DNA of 64,000 nt from Desulfovibrio sp. TomC (GCF_000801335.2 NZ_JSEH01000010.1:1-64000), one strand, 5' to 3'. Positions 24,824 through 37,281 are shown, counted from the first letter of the stretch. Numbers and translations are program-made. The notes: a model not told the origin generated them from the letters alone.

Positions 24824-26193
24824 CTGAACTGAAAAAAGCCATCGATCAAATCAGCAAGGACCGCGGCATCGACCGCGATCTGCTGGTCGATACCCTGGAA
24901 GAAGCCGTACGGTCGTCGGTCATCCGCAAATACGGCGAGAACCTCGACGTCGAGGTCAGCTACAACGACGAGCAGGGTGAGATCGAAGTCTACCAGTTCA
25001 AGGTTGTGGTGGAAGACGACGACGTGGCCGATCCGGCCGCCGAAATCTGCCTGTCCGACGCCAAGGCCATCGACCCCAACGTCGTCCTCGAAGACGAAAT
25101 GGGCTTCAAGCTGGCCGTGGAAGACCTCGGCCGCATTGCCGCCCAGTCCGCCAAACAGGTGATTATCCAGCGGATGCGCGACGCCGAGCAGGAAATCATC
25201 TACGAGGAATACAAGGACCGCAAGGGCGAGATCATTTCCGGCATCATCCAGCGCCGCGACCGGGCCGGCTGGATCATCAACCTCGGCCGTACCGAGGCCC
25301 TGTTGCCCAAGGAAGAACAGATCCCCCGCGAGCGCTACAAGCGCGGCGACCGGGTCCAGGCCTTTATTATCGAAGTCCTGCCGTCCGGACGCGGACCCCA
25401 GATCATTGTCTCGCGCACCCACGGCGAGTACATGAAAGCCCTTTTCGCCCGCGAAGTGCCGGAAGTTTCCGACGGCACCGTCAAGATCGTCGGCGTCTCG
25501 CGCGATCCCGGCTCCCGGGCCAAGGTGGCCGTGGTGTCCAAGGACCGCGACGTCGATCCGGTGGGCGCCTGCGTCGGCATCCGCGGCTCGCGCATCCAGA
25601 ACATCGTTCAGGAACTGCGCGGCGAGCGCATCGACATCGTGGTCTGGAACCCGGAAATCGCCACCTACGCCGCCAACGCCCTGTCCCCGGCCCGGGTCAC
25701 CCGGATCTCCGTGGACGAGGACGAAAAGTCCCTGGAAGTGGTGGTCACCGACGACCAGCTCAATCTGGCCATCGGCCGCAAAGGCCAGAACGTCAAGCTG
25801 GCCGCCAAGCTCCTGGGCTGGAAGATCGACATCTTTACCGAATCCCGGTTCCACGAAGTCAATGCCTCCAAGAAATTCCTGGAGCAGCTGGCCAGCGTGG
25901 CCGAGATCCATGTGGACAACATCATCTCCGCCGGTTTCGGCAGCATGGAACAGCTGGCCGAAGCTGACGACGCAGCCATCGACGCCATTGCCGGCATGAC
26001 GCCGGCCAAGCGCGACGACCTGCGCGCGGCGCTCAAACTTATGGGCGCGTTTGCCAAACCCGAGGAGACGACCTCCGATGAGGAGGCCGACACCGGTGCG
26101 GCCGACGCCGAGGTCCAGGAGGCGTCTGAAACGGCGCCAACCGATACGGACAGCGCGCCAACCGAGGATGCGCAGAAACCGGACGAGGCCTGA
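24820..26193 (+). CDS. nusA: transcription termination/antitermination factor NusA
   Basis: Protein of 457 residues. The N-terminal RNA-polymerase-binding domain (ELKKAIDQISKDRGIDRDLL) is followed by an S1 domain (GEIISGIIQRRDRAGWIINLGRTEALLPKEEQIPRERY). Next are two KH domains (VGACVGIRGSRIQNIVQELRGERIDIVVWN; LAIGRKGQNVKLAAKLLGWKIDI). A helix-hairpin-helix-like segment and an acidic low-complexity tail (EETTSDEEADTGAADAEVQE) end the protein. It modulates pausing, termination and antitermination. Translationally coupled to rimP (ATGA) and to ylxR (TGATG). Confidence 0.97.
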   Translation: MTELKKAIDQISKDRGIDRDLLVDTLEEAVRSSVIRKYGENLDVEVSYNDEQGEIEVYQFKVVVEDDDVADPAAEICLSDAKAIDPNVVLEDEMGFKLAVEDLGRIAAQSAKQVIIQRMRDAEQEIIYEEYKDRKGEIISGIIQRRDRAGWIINLGRTEALLPKEEQIPRERYKRGDRVQAFIIEVLPSGRGPQIIVSRTHGEYMKALFAREVPEVSDGTVKIVGVSRDPGSRAKVAVVSKDRDVDPVGACVGIRGSRIQNIVQELRGERIDIVVWNPEIATYAANALSPARVTRISVDEDEKSLEVVVTDDQLNLAIGRKGQNVKLAAKLLGWKIDIFTESRFHEVNASKKFLEQLASVAEIHVDNIISAGFGSMEQLAEADDAAIDAIAGMTPAKRDDLRAALKLMGAFAKPEETTSDEEADTGAADAEVQEASETAPTDTDSAPTEDAQKPDEA

Positions 26194-26433
26194 TGACACG
26201 CGGCAAGTCTGATCGGCCGGATTGGCCGGTGCGCATGTGCGTGATCTGCCGCAGCCGCTTTCCCAAAAGCGAGCTTGGGCGACACGTCGCGGCCGCGGGC
26301 GGGGGGACGGGCTTCGTGCCCGATCCCCAGGCCGCCATGCCCGGACGCGGGCACTATCTCTGCGCCAACCCCGAATGCGCCGAGAAATTTTTGAAATACT
26401 CCGGTCGGCCCAGGCGACGGAGGGGGGGTCAAG

Positions 26434-26441
<8 letters not shown>
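26193..26441 (+). CDS. ylxR: YlxR/DUF448 RNA-binding protein
   Basis: Protein of 82 residues with the YlxR signature [21 protein letters not shown] and the C-terminal [18 protein letters not shown]. Related proteins (RnpM in Bacillus) modulate RNase P. Cys pairs CVIC and CANPEC could bind a metal, which is an inference. Always found between nusA and infB, as here. It starts one base inside the nusA stop and its 3' end overlaps the infB GTG start by 8 bases. Confidence 0.9.
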
Positions 26442-29379
<2,938 letters not shown>

Positions 29380-29389
29380 ACGAATGCCG

Positions 29390-29407
29390 GGGGCGGCTGC
29401 CCGCCCC
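29390..29407 (+). other. GC hairpin between infB and the DUF503 gene
   Basis: GGGGCGG (29390-29396), loop CTGC, CCGCCCC (29401-29407), followed only by GTTT. Weak terminator or RNA-processing/attenuation hairpin inside the operon. A second inverted pair CATGGCCG/GCGGCCATG lies at about 29417-29447. Confidence 0.35.
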
Positions 29408-29500
29408 GTTTCGGAACATGGCCGTATGCCGCGAGGCTGCGGCCATGTCCCATACTGACCGATTTTCCAACCGTCCCCCGTTGACCGGGGAAGACAGCGC

Positions 29501-29788
29501 ATGGTCGTAGGCGTCCTCACACTCCAATTCGCCCTCCACGGCAACGATTCCCTCAAGGGCAAACGCCGCGTGGCCCAGAGCCTCAAACACAAACTGCGCA
29601 ACAAATTCAACGTGGCCGCCGCCGAAGTGGCCATGCAGGAATCCTGGGACACCCTGGTGCTGGCTGCCGTCACCGTCTCCAACGATGCCACCCATGCCCG
29701 GGGGCTTTTGCAAAAGGCCGTGAACATGGTGGAAGCCGCCGCCCTGGCCGAACTTGTCTACGAAGACATTGAAATTTTAACGCTCTGA
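29501..29788 (+). CDS. DUF503 (YlxP-like) protein
   Basis: Protein of 95 residues with the DUF503 pattern MVVGVLTLQFALHGNDSLKG, then KRRVAQSLKHKLRNKFNVAAAEV and WDTLVLAAVTVSNDATHARGLLQ. The family consists of small ferredoxin-fold proteins encoded beside infB and rbfA in many bacteria; the biochemical role is not established, though linkage suggests translation or ribosome maturation. GGGGAAGA lies upstream of the ATG; rbfA begins 16 bases later. Confidence 0.88.
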   Translation: MVVGVLTLQFALHGNDSLKGKRRVAQSLKHKLRNKFNVAAAEVAMQESWDTLVLAAVTVSNDATHARGLLQKAVNMVEAAALAELVYEDIEILTL

Positions 29789-29804
29789 TTGATCGGAACC
29801 CTTC

Positions 29805-30140
29805 ATGAAACGTACCGCATCGCGGCGCTCGCACCGCCTCGCCGACCAGATTGCCCGGGAAATGGCCATGGCCCTTCTCGAAGATGTCCGGGACCCCCGG
29901 CTCGAACTTGTCACCATAAGCGGCGTGACGCTCAACGCCGATCTCTCCATCGCCCAGGTTTTTTATACGCTCAGCGGCGATGCAACCCGTCTGGCCGGCG
30001 CAGCCAAGGCCCTGGACCAGGCCCGGGGATTTCTGCGCACCCAGCTCGGCAAACGCCTGTCCATGAAGTTCGTGCCCGACCTGCGCTTTTCCCGCGACAC
30101 CTATCTGGAGGACATGGTCTATGCCAAACCCGAGGCTTGA
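29805..30140 (+). CDS. rbfA: ribosome-binding factor A
   Basis: Protein of 111 residues with RbfA signatures RLADQIAREMAMALLEDVRDPRLELVTISG, VTLNADLSIAQVFYTL and LGKRLSMKFVPDLRFSRDTYLED. KH-fold factor for late 30S maturation and cold adaptation. The last 20 bases overlap the start of the nrnA-like gene. The ribosome-binding site is weak (GGAACCCTTC). Confidence 0.95.
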   Translation: MKRTASRRSHRLADQIAREMAMALLEDVRDPRLELVTISGVTLNADLSIAQVFYTLSGDATRLAGAAKALDQARGFLRTQLGKRLSMKFVPDLRFSRDTYLEDMVYAKPEA

Positions 30141-31092
30141 GATCGTCCGCCGCATCCGGGCCGGCCAGAACTTTCTGGTGGCCGCCCATGCCGCTCCGGA
30201 CGGCGACGCCCTGGGTTCGACAGCAGCCATGGGCTTTATCCTGGAAGCCCTGGGCAAGAATTTTTCCCTGGTCAATGATTCGCCCGTCCCCCCCCAGTAC
30301 GGCTGGATGGAGCTGCCCGCCCCGCTGATCGAGCGCCCTCTCGATGACGCGTATGACCTGGCGATCGTCCTTGATTGCGGCGATGGACCGCGCCTGGGGG
30401 ACCTGGAAACGAGTCTTGATCCGACCCGGGTGGCCGTCATCGACCACCATCTGGGCAATCCCGGCTTCGGGGCGGTCAACTGGATCGATCCCACCCGCAG
30501 CGCCACCGGCGAGATGGTGGCTCTGATCGCCAAGGACCTGGGCGTTCCCCTGGCCGGCTCTCTGGCCGAGGCGCTCTACACGGCCATGGCCACGGACACC
30601 GGCTTTTTCAGTTTCAGCGGCACCACCGCCACCTGCCTGGAGCTTATCGCCGAAATGATCCGGGGCGGCCTGGATATCGGAACTGTCGGGGCGCGCATCA
30701 AAAACCAGTGGAGCATGAACCGGGTGCGTTTGTGGTCCGAAGTGCTCGGCAGCCTGGCGGTTTGCTGCCATGGACAGGTCGGCACGATCAGGGTATCGCA
30801 AGAAATGTTTGTCCGCACCCAGACGACCCCGGAAGACTGCGAGGGGCTGATTAACAACGCGCTGCGCATCAAGGGCGTCCAGGCGGCCTTGCTGGTCCGT
30901 GAGCTGCCCGAGGGCGGCGTAAAATTTTCCCTGCGCTCGGTCGGCGCGGTCAACATCCAGACCGTGGCCGCCTCGTTTGGCGGCGGCGGCCATAAAAACG
31001 CCTCGGGCGGCAAGTTGGCCATGCCCCTGCTTGAAGCCGAAACCACCCTGGCCACGGCCCTGTGCCAGGTCGTGGAGCCGCTTCGTGGCTGA
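30121..31092 (+). CDS. nrnA: DHH/DHHA1 phosphoesterase (NrnA-like)
   Basis: Protein of 323 residues. The DHH domain has AAHAAPDGDALGSTAAMG, LDCGD and the catalytic IDHHLGNP. The DHHA1 domain has the Gly-rich substrate motif FGGGGHKNASGG. Homologues degrade nanoRNA and convert pAp to AMP; in sulfate reducers, pAp removal would also matter for sulfur metabolism, though that is inference. ATG 30121 lies inside the rbfA end with GGAGG ahead. It overlaps truB by 8 bases. Confidence 0.92.
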   Translation: MPNPRLEIVRRIRAGQNFLVAAHAAPDGDALGSTAAMGFILEALGKNFSLVNDSPVPPQYGWMELPAPLIERPLDDAYDLAIVLDCGDGPRLGDLETSLDPTRVAVIDHHLGNPGFGAVNWIDPTRSATGEMVALIAKDLGVPLAGSLAEALYTAMATDTGFFSFSGTTATCLELIAEMIRGGLDIGTVGARIKNQWSMNRVRLWSEVLGSLAVCCHGQVGTIRVSQEMFVRTQTTPEDCEGLINNALRIKGVQAALLVRELPEGGVKFSLRSVGAVNIQTVAASFGGGGHKNASGGKLAMPLLEAETTLATALCQVVEPLRG

Positions 31093-32050
31093 GAAGTATC
31101 CCCTGCCCCAGCTGCACGGCGTCCTGGTCCTTGATAAGCCCACCGGGCCGACCTCGACCCGCTGCCTGACGGCCATCAAGCGGCTGGGCCAGAAGAAGAT
31201 CGGCCATGCCGGCACCCTCGACCCGCTGGCCGCCGGCGTGCTGGTGGTGCTTCTCGGCGAGGCCACCAAAATCGCCCCCTACGTCATGGAAGGCGAAAAG
31301 ACCTATTTCGGCGCATTGACGCTCGGGCAGACCACGGATACCTACGACAGCCAGGGGACCGTGACCGCTGAGGCGTCTTTTGCCCACGTCACCCCCGAGG
31401 CGCTCACGGACGCCATCGAGTCCTGGCGCGAACTGACCAGCCAGGAAGTGCCGCCCTACTCCGCGGCCAAGCATCAGGGGCGGCCCCTGTACGAACTGGC
31501 CCGCAAGGGCCTGGCCGCTCCGGTCAAGGTGAAAGAGATTTCTGTTTTCGACGCGCGGGCCGTATCGGTCGACCCGCCGTCGGCAACCTTCCGAGTCCGG
31601 GTATCCGCCGGCGTCTACATACGCTCCCTGGTCCACAGCCTGGGGACGCGAATGCAGTGCGGCGCGATCATGACAGCCCTGACCCGGGAGGCGAGCCGTC
31701 CCTTTGAGCTGGCCCAGGCGCACAGCCTGGACGACATCCTGGCCGACCCGCAGTCGCTGCCCGGGCGGATTATTCCGCTCGATGCCGCCCTGCCCCACTG
31801 GCCAACTGTCGTCCTGGACGATCCGGCAGCCGAACAGGTCCGGCGGGGTATCCGTATCCCGGCCGGCAACGGTTTCCCGGACGGGACGTACGCCCTGCTC
31901 GTCAGTCAAACGCGCCTGCCCCTGGCTTTGGCCAGGGTCGAGGCGAAGGACGGCCTGTTGAGGTGGGCCATTGTACGCGGTCTCTTCGGCGACCCCCAAC
32001 CGGCCCGGCGCGACGGCACTGACGCCCCCGCGCGCCAAAGTACCCCTTAA
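31085..32050 (+). CDS. truB: tRNA pseudouridine-55 synthase
   Basis: Protein of 321 residues: [49 protein letters not shown] (catalytic Asp in GTLDP), [20 protein letters not shown] and [15 protein letters not shown]. It forms psi55 in the T loop of tRNAs. I chose GTG 31085 because of GGAG 8 bases upstream and because the family begins a few residues before this LVLDKP motif; the coding overlap with nrnA is 8 bases. C-terminal PUA-like region present. Confidence 0.95.
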   Translation: MAEKYPLPQLHGVLVLDKPTGPTSTRCLTAIKRLGQKKIGHAGTLDPLAAGVLVVLLGEATKIAPYVMEGEKTYFGALTLGQTTDTYDSQGTVTAEASFAHVTPEALTDAIESWRELTSQEVPPYSAAKHQGRPLYELARKGLAAPVKVKEISVFDARAVSVDPPSATFRVRVSAGVYIRSLVHSLGTRMQCGAIMTALTREASRPFELAQAHSLDDILADPQSLPGRIIPLDAALPHWPTVVLDDPAAEQVRRGIRIPAGNGFPDGTYALLVSQTRLPLALARVEAKDGLLRWAIVRGLFGDPQPARRDGTDAPARQSTP

Positions 32051-32066
32051 ACAGGAGGATATCGCT

Positions 32067-32336
32067 GTGGTTATGACTGCCGACAGCAAGGCTCAAGTCA
32101 TCAACGGACACCAGAAGCACGAAGGCGACACCGGCTCCCCCGAGGTCCAGGTCGCTCTGCTGACGGCGCGTATCGTGTATCTGACCGAACATTTCAAAAG
32201 CCACCCCAAGGACTTCCACTCCCGCACGGGCCTTTTGAAAATGGTCGGACAGCGTCGCAAACTTCTTAACTACCTGAAGAAGAAGGACGTCCAGCGCTAT
32301 CGCGATCTGATCGCGAAGCTTGGCATCCGCAAGTAG
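32067..32336 (+). CDS. rpsO: 30S ribosomal protein S15
   Basis: Protein of 89 residues, exactly the family length when read from GTG 32067 (AGGAGG 8 bases upstream); an internal ATG at 32073 is two codons later. Signatures [52 protein letters not shown] and Y-x-x-LI. Binds 16S rRNA helices 20-22. It precedes pnp, as in most Proteobacteria. Confidence 0.97.
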   Translation: MVMTADSKAQVINGHQKHEGDTGSPEVQVALLTARIVYLTEHFKSHPKDFHSRTGLLKMVGQRRKLLNYLKKKDVQRYRDLIAKLGIRK

Positions 32337-32358
32337 TTCGCAAGTAGTCCGCACAAAC

Positions 32359-32380
32359 GGGGTCCGGTTCGCCGGACCCC
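32359..32380 (+). other. UUCG-capped hairpin in the rpsO-pnp spacer
   Basis: GGGGTCCGG (32359-32367), loop TTCG, CCGGACCCC (32372-32380): a perfect 9-bp stem with a UUCG tetraloop and no T run. In other bacteria the rpsO-pnp spacer carries a hairpin processed by RNase III during pnp autoregulation; this could be the equivalent. Confidence 0.6.
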
Positions 32381-32506
32381 GCCTTCCCGCGCATGCATTA
32401 TGCGCGCCCGCTCTCGGGACGCTGGTCCCGGCAGTTGTCGCGCCTGCTGCATGGCGGGAGGGCAGACCGCTTTTTACTGCCGCTCCCTTCATCTCAAGAG
32501 GTGCCT

Positions 32507-34714
32507 ATGACAATGACCTTTGATCCCATCCGCCTCCAAGCCACCATCGGCGATAAGCCCGTCATCATCGAAACCGGGCGTCTGGCCAATCAGGCCGACG
32601 GCGCGGTCTGGATCCAGTCCGGCGGCACGGTTGTGCTGGTGACGGTCTGCACCCAGGCTCTGGCCGAAGAAAAAGGCTTTTTCCCCCTGGTGGTCGACTA
32701 CCAGGAAATGGCCTATGCCGCCGGGCGTATCCCGGGCTCCTATTTCCGCCGCGAGATCGGCCGCCCGTCCGAGCGCGAAGTGCTTGTGTGCCGGCTGATC
32801 GACCGCCCCTGCCGGCCGCTTTTTCCCAAGGGCTTCCGCGACGAAGTGCAGATCATTGCCACGGTGCTCTCGGCCGACGGCACGGTCGAGCCTGACGTCC
32901 TGGCTCTGACCGGCGCGTCCACGGCCCTGCACATGTCCAAGATTCCCTTCCACGGCCCCATCGCCGGCGGCCGGGTGGGCTACATCGACGGCCAATTTGT
33001 GCTGAACCCGACCGTGTCCCAGATCAACGCCGACTCCATGCTGAACCTGGTCTTCGCTGCTTCCCGCGACGCCGTGGTCATGGTCGAAGGCGGCGGACGC
33101 TTTGTGTCCGAAGATCTGCTGGCCGACGCCCTGGAGTTTGGCCACACCTCCGTGCTGCCGCTCCTCGACCTCCAGGAAGAGATGCGCGAAAAGGCCGGCA
33201 AGCCCAAAATCGCCTTCACCCCGCCGGCAACCGTGACCGAGCTGGAAGACGTGGTGCGCGAAGCCGGCGAAGCCAAGCTCAAGGAAGCCTTCACCATCAA
33301 GGAAAAGATGGCCCGACGCGATGCGCGTCGCGCCGTCAAGGCCGCCGTCGTCGAGGCCGTGGTCGCCGCCTTCCCGGAGACCCCGGCCTACAAGATGAAG
33401 GCCGGCGAAATCCTGGAAACCATGGAAAAGAAACTGCTGCGGGCCCTGATCAAGGACACCGGCATCCGCCTCGACGGCCGCAACGTCACCACGGTGCGTC
33501 CCATCGGCATCGAAGTGGGCGTGCTGCCGCGCACCCATGGTTCCGCGCTGTTCGCCCGGGGCGAGACCAAGGCCCTGTGCGTGGCCACCCTGGGTTCCAC
33601 CGGCGACGAGCAGAAGATCGAGACGCTTAACGGCGAGACGCACAAGCGTTTCATGCTCCACTACAACTTCCCGCCCTACTGCGTGGGCGAAGTCAAAATG
33701 CTGCGCGGCCCGTCGCGTCGGGACATCGGTCATGGCGCTCTGGCCGAACGGTCCGTCCTGCCTGTCCTGCCCGGCCCTGAAGACTTCCCCTTCACCATGC
33801 GCGTCGTGTCCCAGATCCTGGAATCCAACGGTTCCTCGTCCATGGCCTCGGTGGCCGGCGCTTCGCTGGCCCTTATGGACGCCGGCGTGCCCATCAAGGC
33901 TCCGGTGGCCGGCATCGCCATGGGCCTTATCAAGGAAGGCGACGACTTCCTGATCCTGACGGACATCCTCGGCGACGAGGACGCCATGGGCGATATGGAC
34001 TTCAAGGTGGCCGGCACCGCCGACGGCGTCACCGGCATCCAGATGGACATCAAGATCACCGGCATTCCCCAGGCCGTCATGCGCCAGGCGCTCAATCAGG
34101 CCAAGGAAGCCCGCCTGCACATCCTGAGTCGCATGGCCGACATCCTGCCCGCGCCGCGCCCCGAGCTGTCCGCTCTGGCTCCGCAGCTGGCCGTGGTGCA
34201 TATCAACCCGGAAAAGATCCGTGAAGTGATCGGACCCGGCGGCAAGAACATCAAATCCATCACGGCCGACACCGGCGCGTCCATCGACATCGAGGATACC
34301 GGCAAGATTTCCATCTTCGCCCCGACCCTCGAATCCCTGGAAATGGCCAAGGCCCGGGTGGAATACTACGACCAGCACGCCGATGTGGGCGCCAACTACA
34401 AGGGCAAGGTCATCAAGGTCATCGAGTGCGGCGTCATCGTCGAGATCCTGCCGGGTCTCGAAGGTCTGGTGCACGTCTCCCAGCTCGATGTGGAACGGGT
34501 GTCCAGCCCGGCCGATGTGGTCAAGATGGGTCAGGAGCTTGAGGTCAAGGTGCTTGACGTCGAGCCGACCGGCCGCTTGCGCCTGTCGCGCAAGGCCGTC
34601 ATCAACGAAGAACGCGGCATCGCCTACGATCCGGCCGACTACGCCAAGACCGGCGGCGGCGGCGGCTTCCGCGGCCGTTCCGGCGGCGATCGCGACCGTG
34701 GCGGACGCCGCTAG
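32507..34714 (+). CDS. pnp: polyribonucleotide nucleotidyltransferase
   Basis: Protein of 735 residues. First RNase PH domain (ETGRLANQADGAVWIQSGGTVVLVT, DYQEMAYAAGRIPGSYFRREIGRPSEREVL), helical linker, second RNase PH domain (GMLPRTHGSALF-type GVLPRTHGSALFARGETKAL; GDEDAMGDMDFKVAGTADGVTG). KH domain (IREVIGPGGKNIKSI) and S1 domain (YKGKVIKVIECGVIVEILPGLEGLVH) follow, and the Gly/Arg-rich tail starts GGGGGFRGRSG. 3'-5' phosphorolytic RNA degradation. ATG 32507 with AAGAGG upstream. Confidence 0.98.
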   Translation: MTMTFDPIRLQATIGDKPVIIETGRLANQADGAVWIQSGGTVVLVTVCTQALAEEKGFFPLVVDYQEMAYAAGRIPGSYFRREIGRPSEREVLVCRLIDRPCRPLFPKGFRDEVQIIATVLSADGTVEPDVLALTGASTALHMSKIPFHGPIAGGRVGYIDGQFVLNPTVSQINADSMLNLVFAASRDAVVMVEGGGRFVSEDLLADALEFGHTSVLPLLDLQEEMREKAGKPKIAFTPPATVTELEDVVREAGEAKLKEAFTIKEKMARRDARRAVKAAVVEAVVAAFPETPAYKMKAGEILETMEKKLLRALIKDTGIRLDGRNVTTVRPIGIEVGVLPRTHGSALFARGETKALCVATLGSTGDEQKIETLNGETHKRFMLHYNFPPYCVGEVKMLRGPSRRDIGHGALAERSVLPVLPGPEDFPFTMRVVSQILESNGSSSMASVAGASLALMDAGVPIKAPVAGIAMGLIKEGDDFLILTDILGDEDAMGDMDFKVAGTADGVTGIQMDIKITGIPQAVMRQALNQAKEARLHILSRMADILPAPRPELSALAPQLAVVHINPEKIREVIGPGGKNIKSITADTGASIDIEDTGKISIFAPTLESLEMAKARVEYYDQHADVGANYKGKVIKVIECGVIVEILPGLEGLVHVSQLDVERVSSPADVVKMGQELEVKVLDVEPTGRLRLSRKAVINEERGIAYDPADYAKTGGGGGFRGRSGGDRDRGGRR

Positions 34715-34741
34715 TCCGGGACGCCTTCATTCGTCTGTACA

Positions 34742-34771
34742 GGGGATCTCCGCAGGGAGGTCCCCTTTTTT
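34742..34771 (+). terminator. rho-independent terminator after pnp
   Basis: GGGGATCTCC (34742-34751), loop, GGAGGTCCCC (34756-34765), followed by six T. Ends the rimP-pnp cluster. Confidence 0.9.
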
Positions 34772-34853
34772 ACGGGGTCGCCCTTGCATGGCGTTACTGT
34801 ATGGAAGCGGGCTGGTCCAGGCTCACGGTGCAGCATGGATGGGCAGAAGCGTG

Positions 34854-36281
34854 CTATTTGCTTTTGGCGCTGGCGAAAACCATATTCCTGAGCACGAGAA
34901 AACCTGTTTCCATGTACCAGAGCAGCTCAGACACGGACCGCATTTTGGAAAGTTGCACAAGTTGCTTCCAAGGCGTGTAAAAATGCTTGTACGCCGCTTT
35001 GTATCGGCGCAGAATGTCCTCTTTTGTAAAGCCTGGATACTCAAAGAATACCGCGCCGGAATAGAAACCTTGATTAAGATCGCGTCGCGTATCAACCAAA
35101 AACTTTCCATTGCGCTCGACTTGCCGATACAATTCTGTTCCAACAAAAGGAACAGCCAAACAGAAATTCGCTATGTCAAGTTTGACATCCTTTGCAAATC
35201 GCATCGTCCGCCGAAAGGCCTCTTCCGTTTCCCCAGGAAGCCCGATGATAAAAAAGCCGTACACAATGAATCCCATCCTTCGCGCCATGGCGATGGCCCG
35301 GGAAAGTACCGCAATATTAAGCTTTTTATTACACAATTCCAGGACGCCCGGATCTGCTGATTCGATTCCGAAGGCAACTTTGAAAACACCTGCTTTTTTC
35401 ATTTTCTGAAAAATATTTTCGTCCAATCCTTCGGATCGAATTCCGACATTCAGATTGATAGCAAGATTGTAGCCGCGCTCGATAATACCGTCGAGAATTG
35501 CTTCCATTCTCTTGCGATCCATGGCGAAATTGTCGTCAAGAATATCGAGCTGCCGCACCCCAAACTCTTTGATGAGCCAGTCTATCTGACTGAGAACAGA
35601 GTGCGGGGAATGAAAGGTCACCTTGCGTTGAAAGATATCCTTACTGCAAAAGCTGCACCCATGGGCACAGCCGCGACTGGTCACCAATGGGGCAATCGGC
35701 CGCTTTCGGCTCCGACTCTTATACCGGGAAAGTGGTGGCAGGAGATGATAGGCCGGGAACGGCAAGGCATCCAGGTCGGTTATCCGCTTGACCGGATTGG
35801 CGCACAATGTGCCGGTAGCCTGATCTTTCCAGGCGGCCCCGGAGACACCTTCAAAAAGCGGACGTCGCGCTACGATGTTGCGGACCAGGTGCAGCAGGGA
35901 TTCTTCGCCTTCTCCCCGAACGACGCCATTGCAGGCAAAATTGTCCAAAACCAATTCCGGCGCGACGCTGGGCAATGGCCCTCCAAGAACAACCACGGTT
36001 CCTGGACGTTTCGTCCAGAACAGTTCGCATAGCTTGCGCACGGAATCATAGGCAAATGAGTTGAGAGAGACTCCAATCAGCAGCGCATCCTTTGGCGTCC
36101 GTTCCAGCACCTCGTCAACGGACATTCGCTCCAGATTGTTGTCAATCAGGCAGGTCGCATAGCCTTGCGCTACCAGGACAGCGGCAATGCTGGCCAAGCC
36201 AACCGGTGGCCAAACACTGGATTCATTCAAACCCGTGGCCTGTGCATTTGGCGAAGGATTAATCAGGATGATATTCGGCAT
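34854..36281 (-). CDS. B12-binding-domain radical SAM protein
   Basis: Protein of 475 residues. The N-terminal Rossmann-type cobalamin-binding domain (IILINPSPN, WPPVGLASIAAVLVAQGY, VVLGGPLPSVAPELVL) is followed by a radical SAM core with C205-x3-C209-x2-C212 (GCAHGCSFC) and DILDDNFAMDRKR, FGIESADPGVLELCNKKLN and GFFIIGLPGETEEAF. Members act in methylation or ring rearrangement of lipids, antibiotics and cofactors; the substrate here is unknown. Base composition is clearly lower in G+C than the adjoining pnp and lipoprotein genes, suggesting acquisition. AAGAAGGGG precedes the ATG. Confidence 0.88.
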   Translation of the reverse strand: MPNIILINPSPNAQATGLNESSVWPPVGLASIAAVLVAQGYATCLIDNNLERMSVDEVLERTPKDALLIGVSLNSFAYDSVRKLCELFWTKRPGTVVVLGGPLPSVAPELVLDNFACNGVVRGEGEESLLHLVRNIVARRPLFEGVSGAAWKDQATGTLCANPVKRITDLDALPFPAYHLLPPLSRYKSRSRKRPIAPLVTSRGCAHGCSFCSKDIFQRKVTFHSPHSVLSQIDWLIKEFGVRQLDILDDNFAMDRKRMEAILDGIIERGYNLAINLNVGIRSEGLDENIFQKMKKAGVFKVAFGIESADPGVLELCNKKLNIAVLSRAIAMARRMGFIVYGFFIIGLPGETEEAFRRTMRFAKDVKLDIANFCLAVPFVGTELYRQVERNGKFLVDTRRDLNQGFYSGAVFFEYPGFTKEDILRRYKAAYKHFYTPWKQLVQLSKMRSVSELLWYMETGFLVLRNMVFASAKSK

Positions 36282-36369
36282 GGCCCCTTCTTTACGCCAA
36301 GTGCCAGAGGCGAAACACGCTCACGAGTATGCGTCGGCGCGGCCATACCGCGCCGGCGCATGGGCAGGC

Positions 36370-37116
36370 CTACCAGACCGGATTGCTGATGGGCACGATG
36401 TAGGTCTGGGCCAAATTGTTGTAGCGCACCACCACCCGCAGGGAGTGGATGCCCAGGTTGGCCGGGAAATAGAGGTAGCCCGGCATGAGGCCCATGGGGG
36501 CGATGGGGGCGGCTCTCCAGGCATAGGTGGCGATGTCCTGGTAGAGCGTGGCCCGGTACTGCTCCATGCTTGGCTGCTGGGACAGGGCCGCGCCGCCCAG
36601 GATGCCGACGCCGGCGCCAATAAGCGCCCCGGGACCGGCTCCCCAGCCGCCGTTAAAGCCCGAACCAATGAGCGCCCCAAGGCCGGCGCCCACTGCGCCG
36701 CCGGTCAGTCCACCGACCACCGCCGCCTCGGCGCTCTTCTTGTAGGCTGTGGAGTTGAACACCACGTCAGCCGCCGCTGCCACGGGATACGGCGGATATT
36801 CCACGCCGCCGGGGCCTATGCCGCGACACTCTTCGGCGTAGACCATGGGGGAGTAGCCTGATTTGTTGCGCACGAGCAGCAACGCCGGAAACAGGCCCGC
36901 CTCGTAATAGTTGATGCCTTTCCCGGACCAGGCGTAGCGCACCGCCCCAATGTCCCATTCCGCCGTCCGAACGGCGGTCGGCAGCATGGCCGGATCCACA
37001 ACCCCGTTGATCTGCGGATTGGGGGGCGTATAGGTGGCGCAGGACGCCAGGGCCAGACACAAAACCAGCACAGCCAGAACCTTGATCGGGCCGGTCGGAC
37101 AGGACAGTCGTTTCAT
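36370..37116 (-). CDS. glycine-zipper lipoprotein
   Basis: Protein of 248 residues with a lipoprotein signal (VLAVLVLCLALASC, lipobox LASC). The periplasmic part contains a Gly-zipper stretch GGLTGGAVGAGLGALIGSGF and a second such run (GPGALIGAGVGILGGAA), typical of small membrane-associating segments in envelope lipoproteins. The C-terminal beta part is YLYFPANLGIHSLRVVVRYN. AAGAGGTCTT precedes ATG 37116. Function unknown; an outer-membrane or envelope-stress role is inference. It lies 165 bases after the MEMO gene on the same strand. Confidence 0.7.
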   Translation of the reverse strand: MKRLSCPTGPIKVLAVLVLCLALASCATYTPPNPQINGVVDPAMLPTAVRTAEWDIGAVRYAWSGKGINYYEAGLFPALLLVRNKSGYSPMVYAEECRGIGPGGVEYPPYPVAAAADVVFNSTAYKKSAEAAVVGGLTGGAVGAGLGALIGSGFNGGWGAGPGALIGAGVGILGGAALSQQPSMEQYRATLYQDIATYAWRAAPIAPMGLMPGYLYFPANLGIHSLRVVVRYNNLAQTYIVPISNPVW

Positions 37117-37281
37117 AAGACCTCTTGCATAACGCAGGACATGGTTTGGCGACGGGCCGGACACCCCGCCGCTGGCATCTTTTACCGGCACAACCCGATA
37201 GAGTCCATGCTGTGGCGCAACCCGGATCGCGCCGGCGGACACTCCAGGCCGCATCCCCTTCGCATCGGGCGACAGGCCGCC

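Noticed and set aside
32489-34474. 661-codon open frame antisense to pnp
   Set aside because: Antisense shadow of a high-GC gene. PNPase motifs are unambiguous on the plus strand.
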